From Jackrogersella multiformis (Eukaryota; Ascomycota; Sordariomycetes; Xylariales; Hypoxylaceae), in contig CADCXD010000004.1 of the NCBI GenBank assembly GCA_902806575.1, forward strand, positions 2,418,001 to 2,482,000: a stretch of 64,000 bases of DNA, given 5' to 3'. Positions within the stretch are counted from its first letter, which is position 1; each line of letters begins with the position of its first letter. The notes under the pieces are model-generated. The model made no database searches, was not told where the DNA came from, and worked only from the letters and a program-made list of their open reading frames with translations. This document shows positions 11,929 through 24,494 of the stretch, in pieces. The translations under genes were made by a program, and so were the position numbers.

Positions 11929-14900
11929 AATAATTCTTTACTATTTTAAAAAAACCTTATTTTAAGAAAATATATACTTTTTAAAAGAAAGTTAATTCCT
12001 TTATTAAATTACCTTATTTTAATTACTTATAAATATTTTATTTATTTAAAGAAATTTTTTATTAAAATATATTATATTAATCTTATTTATTAATCTTATT
12101 ACTACGTACGTTATTATAGTTATAAAGGAAACTTCATATTTTATTATTTTATAAATACTTAAATTAAATATTTATATCTTAATCTTATTATTCATTAATT
12201 TATAAAACCTTAAATTATTTTTGTTAAATAATAAATAATCCTTTAAATCCTTAACAATACCTTTTTTATAAAATCTTAAAGTTAAAAATAAATATAAAAA
12301 AGATTATCGCTTATAAGAACTTATTAAAACTAAATAACGCTTTAATACGCAATTCCTTATTAAAATACCTAAAATAAAGAATATACCGCTTTAAGATCCT
12401 TTCCTTATTCCTAAATTATCTTAACTTAATAACGATAATATTATAATTTTTTATAACCCTTAAAATTATAAAATAATTATATAAAACGTTTTTAATATTA
12501 ATAATATCGGAATTAATTTTAATAACCTTTTTATATAATTTATTAAGTTTTATAAAAAAATATACGATAATTATTATATTATTTAAACATTTATTACCAC
12601 CGTTATAAATAATTAAATTATTAATAAAGATTAAATTTAAAATTAATATAATATAATTTAAACGATTTATAATATAATAATTTAATTTAATTAAATCGGT
12701 ATAATATTAATAAATAAATAAATAATATACTTTAAATAATAAGTTTAATAAATTTAAAATATAATTACTTAATATACTTAAAATAATTAAGCCCAATAAA
12801 AAGTTATTAATAAACCCTTTAAACCTTTTATTAAAATATTAAAAAATAAAAAAATCTTTAGTAAAAAGTAATAAATTAAATTTATATTAAAAAATCTTAA
12901 ATTAATAACCTTTTTATAAAAAAATATATAAACCTTACGCATATTAATGTAAAAACTTATTGTTAATTTAATAACTTAAAAGTTTATACTTAAACCACTT
13001 TTAATAAATTAATTAATATTAATTTTATTTTAAAAAATATTAAAAAATATATTATATTAAAAACGTTAATTAAATTAAATCCCTTTAATTAAAAAAACTT
13101 AATACACTTTAAAATACCATTTATTAAATATTTTAACTTAAAAGTTTAAATAATAAACTTTTTCTTCTTATAATCCCTTTTATAAGTTTAAGCTAAAAAA
13201 ATAATTAAAAAGGTATAAATATAATTTGATTTTATTAAAATTAATCCTTTTATATTTAAAAAAAAAAAATCCCCTTAAAAAAGCCACCGAAATACCTAAT
13301 AATAACCTAAATAATTTTAATTTTAATAACTAATCTTAAAATTTTAAATTACCTAAAGATCTTCTTAAAAAATTACCCCGAAATAATCTTATACCCCCAT
13401 ATAATAATAAAGATCTTTTATCTTAAAATAATAATAATTAATTATTTAAAATATTAAAACGATTAATTTATCTCTTTTACGTTATAATTATCATTAATTT
13501 AATATAATTTAATAAACTTATCGTTTATAATAATAAAGATTTTTTAAAGTTTTAAACTTAATAAATAAAAATTAAAATATACTTAAAAATATATGTAAAG
13601 ATTTTTCTTAAAGATTTTTACCGTATTAATTAAATTAAATTGTTATTATTTTTAAAAAAGTATAATTATAATATTAATAATATAAAAATTAAGTTACGTA
13701 ATTAAAGGTTTTTAATATTTAGGTAATATATATTGTTGCTTTTTAAGAACGTTTTATAAACCTTTTAAAACGATATTTTAAAATTATATCGTTAAAAAAA
13801 TTTTTAACGAAATTATTAAATTAATTTATTTTAAATAAAGAAAATTTTTAAATATAAAAATTTTTTTTTTACCGTTATTTAAAAAATAAGTTAAATATAT
13901 AAAAACATATTAATTAATCCCGATATTTTAAGAAAAAAAAGGTTCATTTTAATTTAAAAGCCTTTAAAATTAAGCTAAGTTAATTATAAAATTTTTTTTA
14001 TTTTAATTTAAGTTAAGATTAATCTTTAAAAAATAACGATAAACTTAAAAATAAAGATAAATTAAAATTAAATTAAAAAGATAAAGTTTAATTTAATAAT
14101 AAAAATATTTTAAAAAAGATTAATTAAGTAAATATAAATTAATAAAAAAAGGATAAAAAATCTTATTAACGTTATAAACGTAATAATTATTAAATCTTTT
14201 TTTATTTTATAAAAAAAAACGTTAATAATAAAGATTTACCATTAAACTTAAATAAAATCTCTTTTATAAAACGATTTTAAAATAATAATACTTAACTTAT
14301 TTCTTTATTATAAAAAAAGATATAAATAAACATAACTTTATAAAAATTATTTTATTTTTAAATTATAAAAATTAAAGATTTTAATTTAAATTTTTAAAAA
14401 GCCTTAACGTTACACCTTATCAAATCCCACGATTAAACTAAAATAAAATACGCTAAACCGTAACAATTAAAAGATTAATTAAAAATAAAACGAAGGTTAT
14501 AAAAAACCTTATTTAAAACTAATTTTAAAATATAAACCCATTATTAACATAACGTTATTATATAATAAAAATAAATATTAAATATAAGTATTATTAAATT
14601 CCGAAAATTTAATCCTAATAATATCTTTTTTTAAAGTAAAGAAATAAAAATTATTAATTATTAAAAAATAATATATTTAACTTATATTAACCTTTAATTT
14701 AACTTAAATCCTTTTTATAAAACGTTATTATATTAATCCCTTTATTTTTTACTATTAAAAAAACTACTTTTCTTAAATTAACTTTAAATTAAACGTTTTA
14801 AATAATAAATGCGATATTATTATATTATAATAATAAATAAAAATCTATAAACTTATAAACTTTTTTTTAAACCTTAAAAAAATTATATTAACTTAACTTT

Positions 14901-17900
14901 ACATAACCTAAAAAAATTAATTAACATAATAATAATAAAAAATATTAAAATAAATAAAATATTAAGGAATATTCTTAAAAAATTTCGTAAATTTATATAT
15001 ATTATAATTAAAAAAATAAAATAACGTTTTCTAAATTATTAACCTTAGGATTATTTTATTAATCTTTAAAAAAAAATACCTTTTTAAAAACCTTTTTACG
15101 TTATAAATAAAAAGAAACTTAATATACTTAAATTATAACTAAATAAAATAATTAATAATAATTAAATTAAAAAATTAACCTCGTCATATATAATACTTAT
15201 AATATTTATCGATAAACCCGATCCTTAAAATCCTTTTAAGCTAATAATTAATTATTAAAGCTTAAATAATATTACTATCCTTATCCGCTATTTTATACCT
15301 TTAATATTTAAACTATAAACTTACTTTAAAATTATAAAATGATTCACAAAAATCAACTTTAAATCAAGATTTTACCTGGTTAAAATTAAAAAAAAAACGA
15401 ATAAAAAATAATATTTCGTTATAAATATAACCTTTTTAAATATTTAATAATACCATTTAAATTAATTAACGCTTTCGTAACCTTTTAATTAATAATAAAT
15501 AATATTTTTTAAAATCTTATCGATTTAAACCTTTTAATATACTTAAATAATTTTTTTATTTATATAAATACAATAAAAAAATACAATAAAATTATTAAAA
15601 AAATCTTAAAACGATTTATAAAATATTATTTAACGGTTAACTTATAAAAATATTTCTAAAGAATATAAAAAATATATTTTTTAAAATATATTATCAAAAT
15701 AAATAATATTTTAATAACTTAAAATAAAATTAATTATATTAATAATTAAAAAATATTTAAATTATTTAAGGAATCTTAATAATTTATTAACTTTATAAAC
15801 TTTTATTAATAATTTATAAAGAAATTTTTAAAAATAATAAGGTTAATTATTAACGTAAATAAAAGAAATAAAAAAGATTAAAAATAAACCAAAAAAATAA
15901 GTAAATTTTTTAAAAAATTTAAATTCCAGTTTATTTAAACTTTTATTATAATATATTTTAATTCCTCGAAATAAATTTATATTATTAACGTCGTTTTTTT
16001 TAAAAAAAATAAATAAAATAAACTTAAATTAATAATCTATTATTTTTATAAACTTACGCCGATAAAAATAAACTATAAAATTTATAATAAAGAATTATTA
16101 ATTATAATAGATTTTTTAAAAAAATAATATTAATATTTAAAAGGTATTAAATATTAAATTAAAGTTTATTTTAATTATTAAAATTTAACTTACTTTATAA
16201 CGATAAAAATCTTAAATTAATATTAAATTTAATAAATATAAAAATTATTATTATATTAATTTATTATTAATTATCGATTAAAAAAATAAAATAATAAAGC
16301 TAATATATTTTTTTAAACTATTATAATATTAACCTAAAAAAGGAAAAATTAAAAATTAACTTATAAAATTAATTTTATAAGATAAATATTTTTTACATTC
16401 TTAAAGAACTTTATTTACCTTTTTAATAATTATTTTTATTATATTAAAAAAATTATATAATTTTATTACCTTTAATTAAACTTTCAATTTTATAAAAAGA
16501 TTAAGGAAAATAATTATTAATAATCTAGAATATATTACGCAAATTATAAATCCTTTTAAAAACATTATTATTTAAAATAATCTCTTATATTAAAAAAATA
16601 AGCTTTAAATATTTATAAAACTTTAAAAAAAAATCATTTCTTTTAAATATAATACCTTTATTATTAAACATATAAAAATAAATAAAACTTTAAAATTAAT
16701 CACTTAAAACTTTTAATAATTAAATATTAAAAATACCGTTTAAAATTACGTATAAAGCTATTTAAAATATTAATAAAATAAAATCCCTTATCATATCTTA
16801 TATAAATATTTTTAACTAATAAAATTATATTATAAACCTTAATTAATAATAATAATAAACTTTATTATAAACCTTTTTTTATTAAATAATTATAACTTTA
16901 TTTAAATAATAATAAATTTATTTTTAAAAATAGCTTATTTTATCTTTTTTAAAGTAACAAAAAAGAAATCTAATAATTTAATTAAAATCTTTATTAAATA
17001 TTATTTTTAATAAAAACTTTAAATTTATTTCTTATATTTAAAAAAACTTTTTTAAACTAATAAAAATTAAATCTTATATAAATATTACGTTTTATTTATA
17101 AATTAATAATTAAATAAAACGCCTTAATTAAATCTTAAAGGTTTATTTTAAAGCCTTTATTAATTACGAAATAAATAATTAAAAAAACCTCCTCGTAATA
17201 ATTAAATTCACTTATAATAACATTACTTTATTATTAATATAACTTACACCCTTTTATATTAATTATAATTATTATTTAACCGCTTATAACCCCTTTATAA
17301 ACATTTCATATAATTTAAAAAATAAATTATATACACATTAAATAATATAAATATATTAAAAAATATAAAAACATTTAAAACAAAACCGTTAACAAATAAA
17401 AAAATAAATAAATAAACAATAAAAAAATATACCAACTTTTTAAAAGAAATAACTCGTAATATTTAATATAAAAAATATTAAAATTAAACGCCTTATTAAA
17501 AAATTAAATAAAAAGCTTTTAAAACCTTTTAAAATTTAATAAATAATCTTTTTTATAATAATAAAACTTATCTTACTTAAAAGTTAAAAAATATTTAATT
17601 TATTTTATATTTTATTTATTAAATTTTACCGTATTAATAATTAAAAACTTTTTAACCTTAACTAAATCTTACGTAAAATAACCCCGATAAAATTTAAAAA
17701 TTATTAAATAAAATAAATTATAAACTTTATTAAAAATTAAAGTAAAATAAAATATCTTATAAAATAAAAAAGTTAACTAATTAAAAGATATTAAACTTAA
17801 AAACCTTATAAATATATATTTAACGATAAAGTAAAAGTAATAATTAAATTATTTTATAAATAATACGCTAATAAACCTTATAATTTTATAATCCTTTAAA

Positions 17901-17942
17901 ATGTTTAAAATTAAACATTAAAAAAGAAAAAGCTAATATTAT

Positions 17943-18066
17943 ATAAATAAGCTTTACAAAATAAAATATAATTAATATATACATATAAATTAATAAATAT
18001 ATCATATAAATAAACTTTATAAAACAAAATATAATTAATATATATATACAAATTAATAAATATAAA
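17943..18066 (+). repeat. 63-bp tandem duplication spanning the LTR start
   Basis: Two head-to-tail copies with period 63 (LTR-start sequence TAATTAATA at 17969 and again at 18032). Each unit covers the internal sequence just before the LTR and the first ~35 bases of the LTR. Element 2 has neither extra copy, consistent with slippage or deletion at the same place. Confidence 0.6.
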
Positions 18067-18311
18067 ATATATTAGAACTTATAAAACAAAACTATTAAAT
18101 AAAGTTAATCAAAAAACTTAATTAATATATTAAAACTAAACTAACAGGATTAAGAAGGCGCCAACGACGCTTAAAAAGATATTCAAATTATATACATATA
18201 GGCCATTACGCCTCGCCTCGCAAGAAGAGATAAGAGGCAAGGACCTTAAGACCATAAAGAATTATTACTCGAATTTGAACTACAGTTCCAAGCCTTATTA
18301 CCCTTGTCACA
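18032..18311 (+). repeat. 3' LTR of element 3
   Basis: 280 bp, ending CCTTGTCACA. In the left ~110 bases C is retained and G has become A, the reverse of the 5' LTR. From about 18150 to 18311 it is almost free of RIP changes (for example the CATTACGCCTCGCCTCGCAA stretch), so this copy best represents the original LTR end. Confidence 0.85.
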
Positions 18312-18654
18312 TATAATTGACTGTTAACTCTGTTAACCTAAGTGTGACATTTATGTTCACCATTAGTAACCATTGCTGGTATTATTAACATGCTAAATAC
18401 CCACCCTCTATTAAGTGTGCAGTGTACTTTTTAAAATGTTAATCGAATTAAAGCTAAGAGGATTTGTATTAATATTAGAAACGATCAGAGAGAAATCAAT
18501 GTTGTATTAAGAAAGGTTTAGGTTAACCTAGTCGAAAGGAGGTAAGTTTCGAGACCTGATACGAAATGTTCTTCATAGAGCGAATCAGCCGTCCCCTACT
18601 TGTACACTCCGGCTACGTTAGATATAGAAGTGAATATTCTAGTCACAGGTCTAA
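18312..18654. other. Intergenic DNA at the edge of the repeat compartment
   Basis: Normal composition begins right after the LTR. No open frame or RNA gene recognised. Confidence 0.4.
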
Positions 18655-19029
18655 GACCCCAATTTATGATTAAAATGTTCGAGGATCTTATACCTCTTAG
18701 TGGATGGTCGGTAGCGTTGTAGGGGGTCGTCATAGTCATAACCTTGGATAGTATTAAAGTCCCTAGAGTTGACAGCGAGATCTCCTCTCAACCCTAAATC
18801 GGCTAGTTTCTACAGTTAGTCTGCCCAGTTAGGTTCCAGGTTTGTGCAAGAATCATTTAAATCTATTGATAAACCATCTTTTGCGTGGATTACAATCTTC
18901 GCACCAGTAGTCCCGGCAGGTATTGTATGAATAAACGTGCCAACCAACTTTCCAGAGGTAGTATTTGCAACACCACCAGTTAAGAAGCTTGTTCTCGATT
19001 TTGATAACAGTAAAGCAGGTAGAAGCCAT
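18655..19029 (-). pseudogene. Broken gene relic, unidentified protein
   Basis: Reading the minus strand from the ATG at 19029 gives a short plausible N-terminus (M-A-S-T-C-F-T-V-I-K-I-E-N). One frameshift (near 18990) leads into a long coding-like frame containing GKLVGTFIHTIPAGTTGAK and, later, a D-L-G-L-R-G-D-L-A-V-N-S-R-D-F-N-T-I-Q-G track ending near 18660. The second frame is interrupted only by TAA and TAG two codons apart (near 18815), both one C to T step from sense codons. I do not recognise the family. The amino-acid composition and continuity over ~120 codons argue for a former gene of roughly 125 residues, not chance. Confidence 0.45.
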
Positions 19030-19623
19030 GATGAAGCAAAATCCCGTGTTTATAGATTAGCCAGTCGGTAAACATCAAAAGGAGTTTGGGTTGATCGCCT
19101 ACATGAGAAGCGATGCTGATCTCCTTTGTTCTCTGTGTGTGTGACGGTAGGTAGATTCCTACGGAATATGTACCCCTTCTAACCGCCCACACCGTGTTGC
19201 GTACTTACTTACCTAGGTAGATAGGTAGGTTAGCAATGTAGCTTAGGTACCTAGGCAGAACCTGAGCCACTGAACAAGAATCTCTTAATTTCGTATTACG
19301 ATAGCCGTAATATATAGAGTAGAAATCTACCTGCATGCCTACATAGGAACTATTACAGAAGCCATATGGTATTAGACTAATAATACCTCTAACGACTTAA
19401 CATTGAGCTTTTCCCACGGGCCCAGGCATCCAACACTAGAATAGATACGACAAGTGTTCCGCGATGGGCTCCGCCGCAAGTTTTCTTTATTTTAACAGAA
19501 TCCCAATACGGTGTCTAGAGTCAACTTGGTTACTCTCCATGAACACAATTTAGTGGTGAAAAGGACCTGGTTTCATATAAGCTCTCACCAGTCACCTAAG
19601 CCTATCTAAAAATTTAATGAAGT
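19030..19623. other. Intergenic DNA
   Basis: Contains TACCTAGGTAG-type motifs at about 19209-19230 and 19244-19256. A 70-codon minus-strand frame (18980-19192) overlaps the relic above in another phase and looks like noise. Nothing else seen. Confidence 0.4.
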
Positions 19624-20748
19624 ATGACTACACCAGAGTACGAAATCTCCTCAAAAGACATCCTTGAGAAGTCATCTGTACCTGGCGGCGTAGAAGAAGG
19701 ATTAACCTAGGCGTAATAGCTCCTTCGGTTCAGCATGATATCGACAACGATGAAGTTTATTCATATCAAGAATAGAGGAGAATCATCCGTCGTGTGTAAG
19801 CATTTATTCTATAAGACTGGGATGACTCTCTTCATCAGCACTGCTACATGAAATGCACGCCCTCGTCCAACGCCACGAACCAACCCCCCAATCAGCAGCT
19901 AATAATCAATACAGTGACCTACGGCTAGTCACCATGCTTGCCTGTCTAGGTATATATCATATCACTTGTGGATCGCGTCAATATATCAACCGCTGTTATT
20001 GCTGGACTAGATAGTGATCTCGAGCTCCAAGTGGGCGCTCGTTACTCCGTTATCATTCTTACCTTTTTTGTGACCTACACCATTTTCCAGCCATTCGGCA
20101 CTATCCTCACTAGGAAGATTAGACCTAGATGGTTTTTAAGCTCGATCGCCTTGGCATGGGGCGTAGTCATGATTGGAAATGGTTTTGTTGATTCGTGGCA
20201 GAGCCTAGCAGGCCTGCGGGCTATAATTGGGTAGGTTAACCAAACGAGTCGAAATATGAGATAATAGAAACAAGCAAAACAGCAGAAGCGATTCCATCTC
20301 TTACCGTTCAGTGAGTGCTTATCTCTAGATCAGTGCTTTTGAAGCTGGCTACTTTCCCGGCGCCGTCTATCTGCTGAGCACTTGGTATACCAGGTTCGAT
20401 ATGCAAAAACGTTATATGGCTTTCTACGGCATCGGGTGCATGGCCAGTGCACTTGGCGGTATCTTAGCTTTCGGTCTTTCTCAAATGGGCGGCCTGGTCG
20501 GCTTGCATGGCTGGAGATGGATCTTCATCATCGTGGGCATCGTCTCCTGCCTCGGCGCGCTCGTCTCGTACATTTTCCTCGTGGGATTCCCAGAAGAAGC
20601 CGACCAGTCGTGGAACTTCCTGAGCCAACAGGAGCGCGACTTCGTAATATGGCATGTCAATCGCGATCGAGGAGACGCCAGAAAAGAGCCCTTCTCCATT
20701 CGTCTGTTTCTCGAGCCCGCTGATGACTTGGTTTTGGCATTTAAATAA
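19624..20748 (+). pseudogene. Truncated MFS transporter pseudogene (Dal5/anion:cation symporter type)
   Basis: N-terminal half of a major facilitator of the fungal allantoate/nicotinate permease type. ATG at 19624 starts a typical acidic leader, which runs into TAG, then TAA TAG. A second phase picks up V-Y-S-Y-Q-E, an in-frame TAG, R-R-I-I-R-R-V and TAA (about 19750-19800). After a probable acceptor near 19949 the frame D-R-V-N-I-S ... (from about 19968) gives transmembrane segments 1-3. An intron at 20231-20333 restores the family G-A-F-E-A-G-Y-F-P-G motif, followed by segments 4-6 and the W-R-W-I-F loop motif. The frame then ends abruptly at TAA 20746-20748 where segments 7-12 should follow. 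Several stops are explained by CAG/CAA to TAG/TAA changes, as in light RIP. No functional carrier can be made. Confidence 0.75.
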
Positions 20749-23557
20749 AGAGGCAAAACGGGGGTTGGTTATATTAGAAGGTTTAGAGAATTTCATTTAT
20801 ATATATTAATCAGAAAACGACACATGAATAATGGACAATGGCCGTGTGAATTTCAATGGTGAAATAAAAAAAATGAAACAACGTTAACGAGGTCAAAAGG
20901 GGGGGCCGAGGTCTACTCTCGGAATAGTGAAATGGATGTACCTACTAGATCAACAGTTAAACCTTGTACGAAGTAGTAGGATTGCAACGACAATTATTGA
21001 GAAGGAGATGGATGTTCATCAATCAGTAGCACATACCCTGACATGATGGATAGTCCGTCCCGGGGCAGCGTCATCCCGACTCGGGAGATACGGAGATCCC
21101 GGGTGTCAATAGGCCTGCCCATCTGGGCTCGCAAGAAAAAGACGAAATGCAACAATTCTTACTATTCATTATCGCAGTCATGTTATGTAGTTGCTGTACT
21201 TGGCCTGCCACCTCTTTGAGTTCAATTTTAGTGATTTAGTAAGGTTATCAATTGCGAATATGAAGTTGGCGATGTTCAATGTTAGTGGCACTATGTGCTT
21301 AACATATTAAGCGTTAACAAATGTAATTACATAGTAAGGCATCTTGCCCCAACCGCCACTTTATGCTAATATAAGATTTAAATACCTATTATATCCGATA
21401 AGAAACAAGATTAGTAATATTACTCTTTCCCTTCACCTTAATAATTTCCCAGGTAATTATAAAAGGCTTTACATTTAATTAAGTTCATTTGGTATTTAAT
21501 ATAAAGTAAGTACTTAAACGTCAAAGCAGTCAGGGAACATCTTGGCGTTAGCTGGCGTGCTTTACACTATTAAGTCTCTTCATTTCTGCAGGTATTCGCT
21601 TCATCGTTTCATATGGTGTCGGAGGGAATTCCCATTACTGCCATTGGTGACTTTTTCAAAACATCTGTAGGTATTCGTATCTATAAGATGGGTTACATGG
21701 TGCATGCAGCAATATGCAAAAGAAAAGAAGAAAATGGTGTTAAGCTTCGTAATGGTGTGTCACGAAGTTGAAAGCGAATCGATCATTGGTTGAATCCGTC
21801 CGATAGCTGTCTCTTCTATGCCGGGATTTTCATTTTCTTTGTTCTATTTTTGCATTCCTCATGTAGTGTAGGTAAATACCTAGGTACCTAGGAGGTAGGT
21901 ATCATGCAGGTTGAAAACGTCGACGTCTTTAATGCAACCCTTCTCCCCTCCCCCCCTGTTATCTCGGTATAGTATGACGTATGCATTCTTTCATTCATAC
22001 AAGTAGACAAGTAACAAGACCGAGACAAACAAGTCAAACCAAGGAAAAACTAACCTGCCATCCTGCATCAACCCGTCTGTCAGTTGCCCACGTTTTTATG
22101 TTTCTCCTCTCCTCTCTACCACTCGGCTGAACTTCCCTACTGAGATTTTCTTTCACGCGGCCAGGCGCGCGGCCAAGTTTCTCGTAGGGGTTGAGCTAAC
22201 TCCTGACTAACTGGCTAGGTACCTAGGTAGGTAAAATTGTTCGTTCAGGATCTACTTGCAAGGCTTGGTGAGATTTGGCCGAGACGGCGATCGCCACTAA
22301 CATGAGAAGTGGCCCGTCCGCAATAATAGGTGCAATAGGTGCAATAAACAGGTGGGTTTTTTGCTCTTCATCTTCTTGCTACTAGTTGAACAAAGAAAAA
22401 AAAAAAAGACAACATCTTACCTTAGGTACCTCGGTAGGTATATATAAAACCCTTCAGCCAAGTTAGGTTACCTCAATCTTGTTACCATCTCCGATGTTTC
22501 TGGAAACGTTTCTGAAAACGGCAGGCTCCGGGCTGCGGTGCTGGTGCAATGTTTGTTTGAATCGAGACTGAATGGAGAACATGAGCACAGTGGTCGTCGT
22601 GGTCCTCGTTTCAGACGTTCTCCCCCTGTGCTGTGTCGCAAAATAGATTACCTACCTACCTGGATACCAACCTCTTCCGTCACAGACATCACAGATGTCA
22701 CGCTGTTGCAGCTAATGTCTGTTGCAGCCAATGTACGCATGCGTACCTAACACTAGATACTTTCTCCTACGTAGTATGTAATGCCGTGCCTGGGCATGTG
22801 CCATATATTACTTGGTAGAATTACTTAACCTAGTACTAGAAGTACATAGTAATATATAGGTAGATACTAGAGAGTAGAAGGATCGCATGCGGCGAACATG
22901 ACCTGCATGGGGAATGCTAGGAGGAAATCTTGTTTCTTCTATCGTCCCAGACTCCTAACCTCCTACCTCCTAACTACCAGACTTCCAACTCCTAGTGTAG
23001 ACTCCCAGATAACGCAACCTACCGAATTTGGGTCCGCGTCGCATCGCGATCCACACATCCTTGCCTCCTTACCCGGTCCACAGGTCCACCGTCCAGCAAC
23101 TAATTACCTAGGTACTATTAGAGGGTATGCTTCGTATGTATTTCCCCGGCGATCCACACCATCTGGCCATGCCATGGTAGACTCCCGGCTCTTTCTGGTG
23201 AACTTTGCCTTATCTAGACTCCTCGCCCGTCCTCTATCATCATATTGTATCTTGACTACGCCATCTTACCACCATGATAACTTGGTAAAATCTTCGTATT
23301 AGTAGCTCACTTACTTGCTCTGCATACCTACACTACCTACCTAGGTACACACGACTTATACTTCAGAGCACCATATCCCAATTCTATACATGTGCTGCTG
23401 TGAGGCAGCTCTACATTGTATTGTCCCAGCTCCAGCTCCAGCCGTTCCACTATCTTATCATCGCGTATCCTACCTCCGATCAAAAAGCAAAAAGACGCAT
23501 CGAACTCGAATGATAGCATCACCATCAAACGAACAACCTTTGTAGGTAACAGCTAAG
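20749..23557. other. 2.8-kb gene-poor intergenic region
   Basis: No convincing gene. Short open frames at 22538-22750, 22633-22818, 22898-23302 and 23337-23528 overlap each other, lack homologous-looking content and contain the local low-complexity motif. TACCTAGGTA-type palindromes occur at about 21877-21900, 22214-22232, 22420-22441, 23105-23116 and 23331-23349. 21580-21690 has a faint transporter-like fragment (M-V-S-E-G-I-P-I-T-A-I-G-D-F-F) too short to call. Confidence 0.5.
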
Positions 23558-23892
23558 ATGCGACTAGCCGGCGTAGTCATCGCCGCAACTTTACCAGTTA
23601 TCATCGCCGCTCAACAAAGAGTTTTGGCACATTCGACAATCATGAAAATTGAAGATGCGCCCAGTTCAATAGGTCAGTTGTTCTTGATGTTCCACTCCCG
23701 CTTGATAAGAAAGCAACGAGGCTGATTAAATCTGCGATTGCTACAGCTTCCACGCCTCTTCTTGTCAACTCTACGGACTCGTTTGCGCGACCCTCAAAGC
23801 CATTGACAACCGCTGCCGCAGAGAAGCCAGCACTAGAAGCTTCCGTCATGGGCCTCATCGTCTTCTCGGCCGCTGGACTTTTCCTATTATGA
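23558..23892 (+). pseudogene. Possible frameshifted small secreted protein
   Basis: ATG at 23558 opens a hydrophobic leader (M-R-L-A-G-V-V-I-A-A-T-L-P-V-I-I-A-A) that looks like a signal peptide and stays open to about 23730. A different phase, open from about 23650, then gives an Ala/Ser/Thr-rich stretch ending in V-M-G-L-I-V-F-S-A-A-G-L-F-L-L and TGA at 23890, like a GPI-anchor or tail-anchor signal. Together they would make a ~110-residue secreted, surface-attached protein, but the two parts are in different frames with no room for a normal intron. Either a broken gene or coincidence. No family recognised. Confidence 0.3.
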
Positions 23893-24494
23893 ATTGAGAG
23901 ACGGTTATGGTCTGGTTTGCATTTTCACTGGCGTTCTGGGGCAGGATCATCATGAGTATTATGGGGAATGACTTTGGAGCGTTTCAGAGATACTGATGGT
24001 GTTGTGGTAAAGGTCTTGGCATTTGGATATACCCCTTTGGATGGCATGCATCTTCTTTTAAATACCACCAATCCTTTTTTGGATTCAACCAGGTCTGTCT
24101 GACCTGTAGAACTTTGGATTGTGATCGCACCTATTCCCACGATATATTCGGTATTACAAGGTGGTCCGTAGATCGCCGCATTTCAAGCCCCGAGCGAGAT
24201 CGGCGCCGGAGTTCCGTATTCTAGCTATGCTGCTATTCGTCACAGATGGTCCGAGACCACTCTAGCAACATTGATCAGGCGCATCTTCGGCAATGGGGAG
24301 GCTCGAAGAGTATGCGCCGATATCCTGTCTCTATTGTCGCATTCATAACGAGCTGGAAGTGATACAACTTCACGAGGTGACGTATACTTGCGCCATCACC
24401 GATTTGCCGACGGCTCGGCACTTAGTTATCTTCACGGTAGCTCTACGCCACGTCCTAGGCCGCGTCGCATAGTCCCTGTTTGGATCGCCAATGT
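23893..24494. other. Intergenic DNA downstream of DPH3
   Basis: A 71-codon minus-strand frame (23925-24140) and a 38-codon plus-strand frame from 24246 have no recognisable content. Nothing else supported. Confidence 0.4.

Larger units (their letters stand above)
11651..18311 (+). mobile_element. Full-length RIP-degraded Ty3/gypsy LTR retrotransposon (element 3)
   Basis: 6.66 kb flanked by direct repeats of 278 and 280 bp that begin TGATCAATA (left) and end TTGTCACA (right). Plus-strand coding remnants occur in gypsy order: protease-like region at about 14535-14620 with an L-L-N-S-E-N-L-I-L-I-I-S track (expected D-S-G core altered by G to A changes); RT track at about 15415-15489; RT thumb to RNase H connection at about 15640-15965, ending in a K-F-Q-F-I ... 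I-I-I-Y-F pattern. The 11929-13640 segment would be gag. Every frame is interrupted, largely by TAA/TAG from CAA/CAG. The five bases flanking the element (GAGTA, TATAA) do not match, so no target-site duplication is claimed. Confidence 0.85.

Noticed and set aside
11646..18316. Target-site duplication around element 3
   Set aside because: Flanking pentamers GAGTA and TATAA do not match, nor do those around element 4 (TGTCA and TAAAT).
22538..23302. Several overlapping short frames
   Set aside because: Mutually exclusive, no splice logic, no family features; the region is best left as intergenic.
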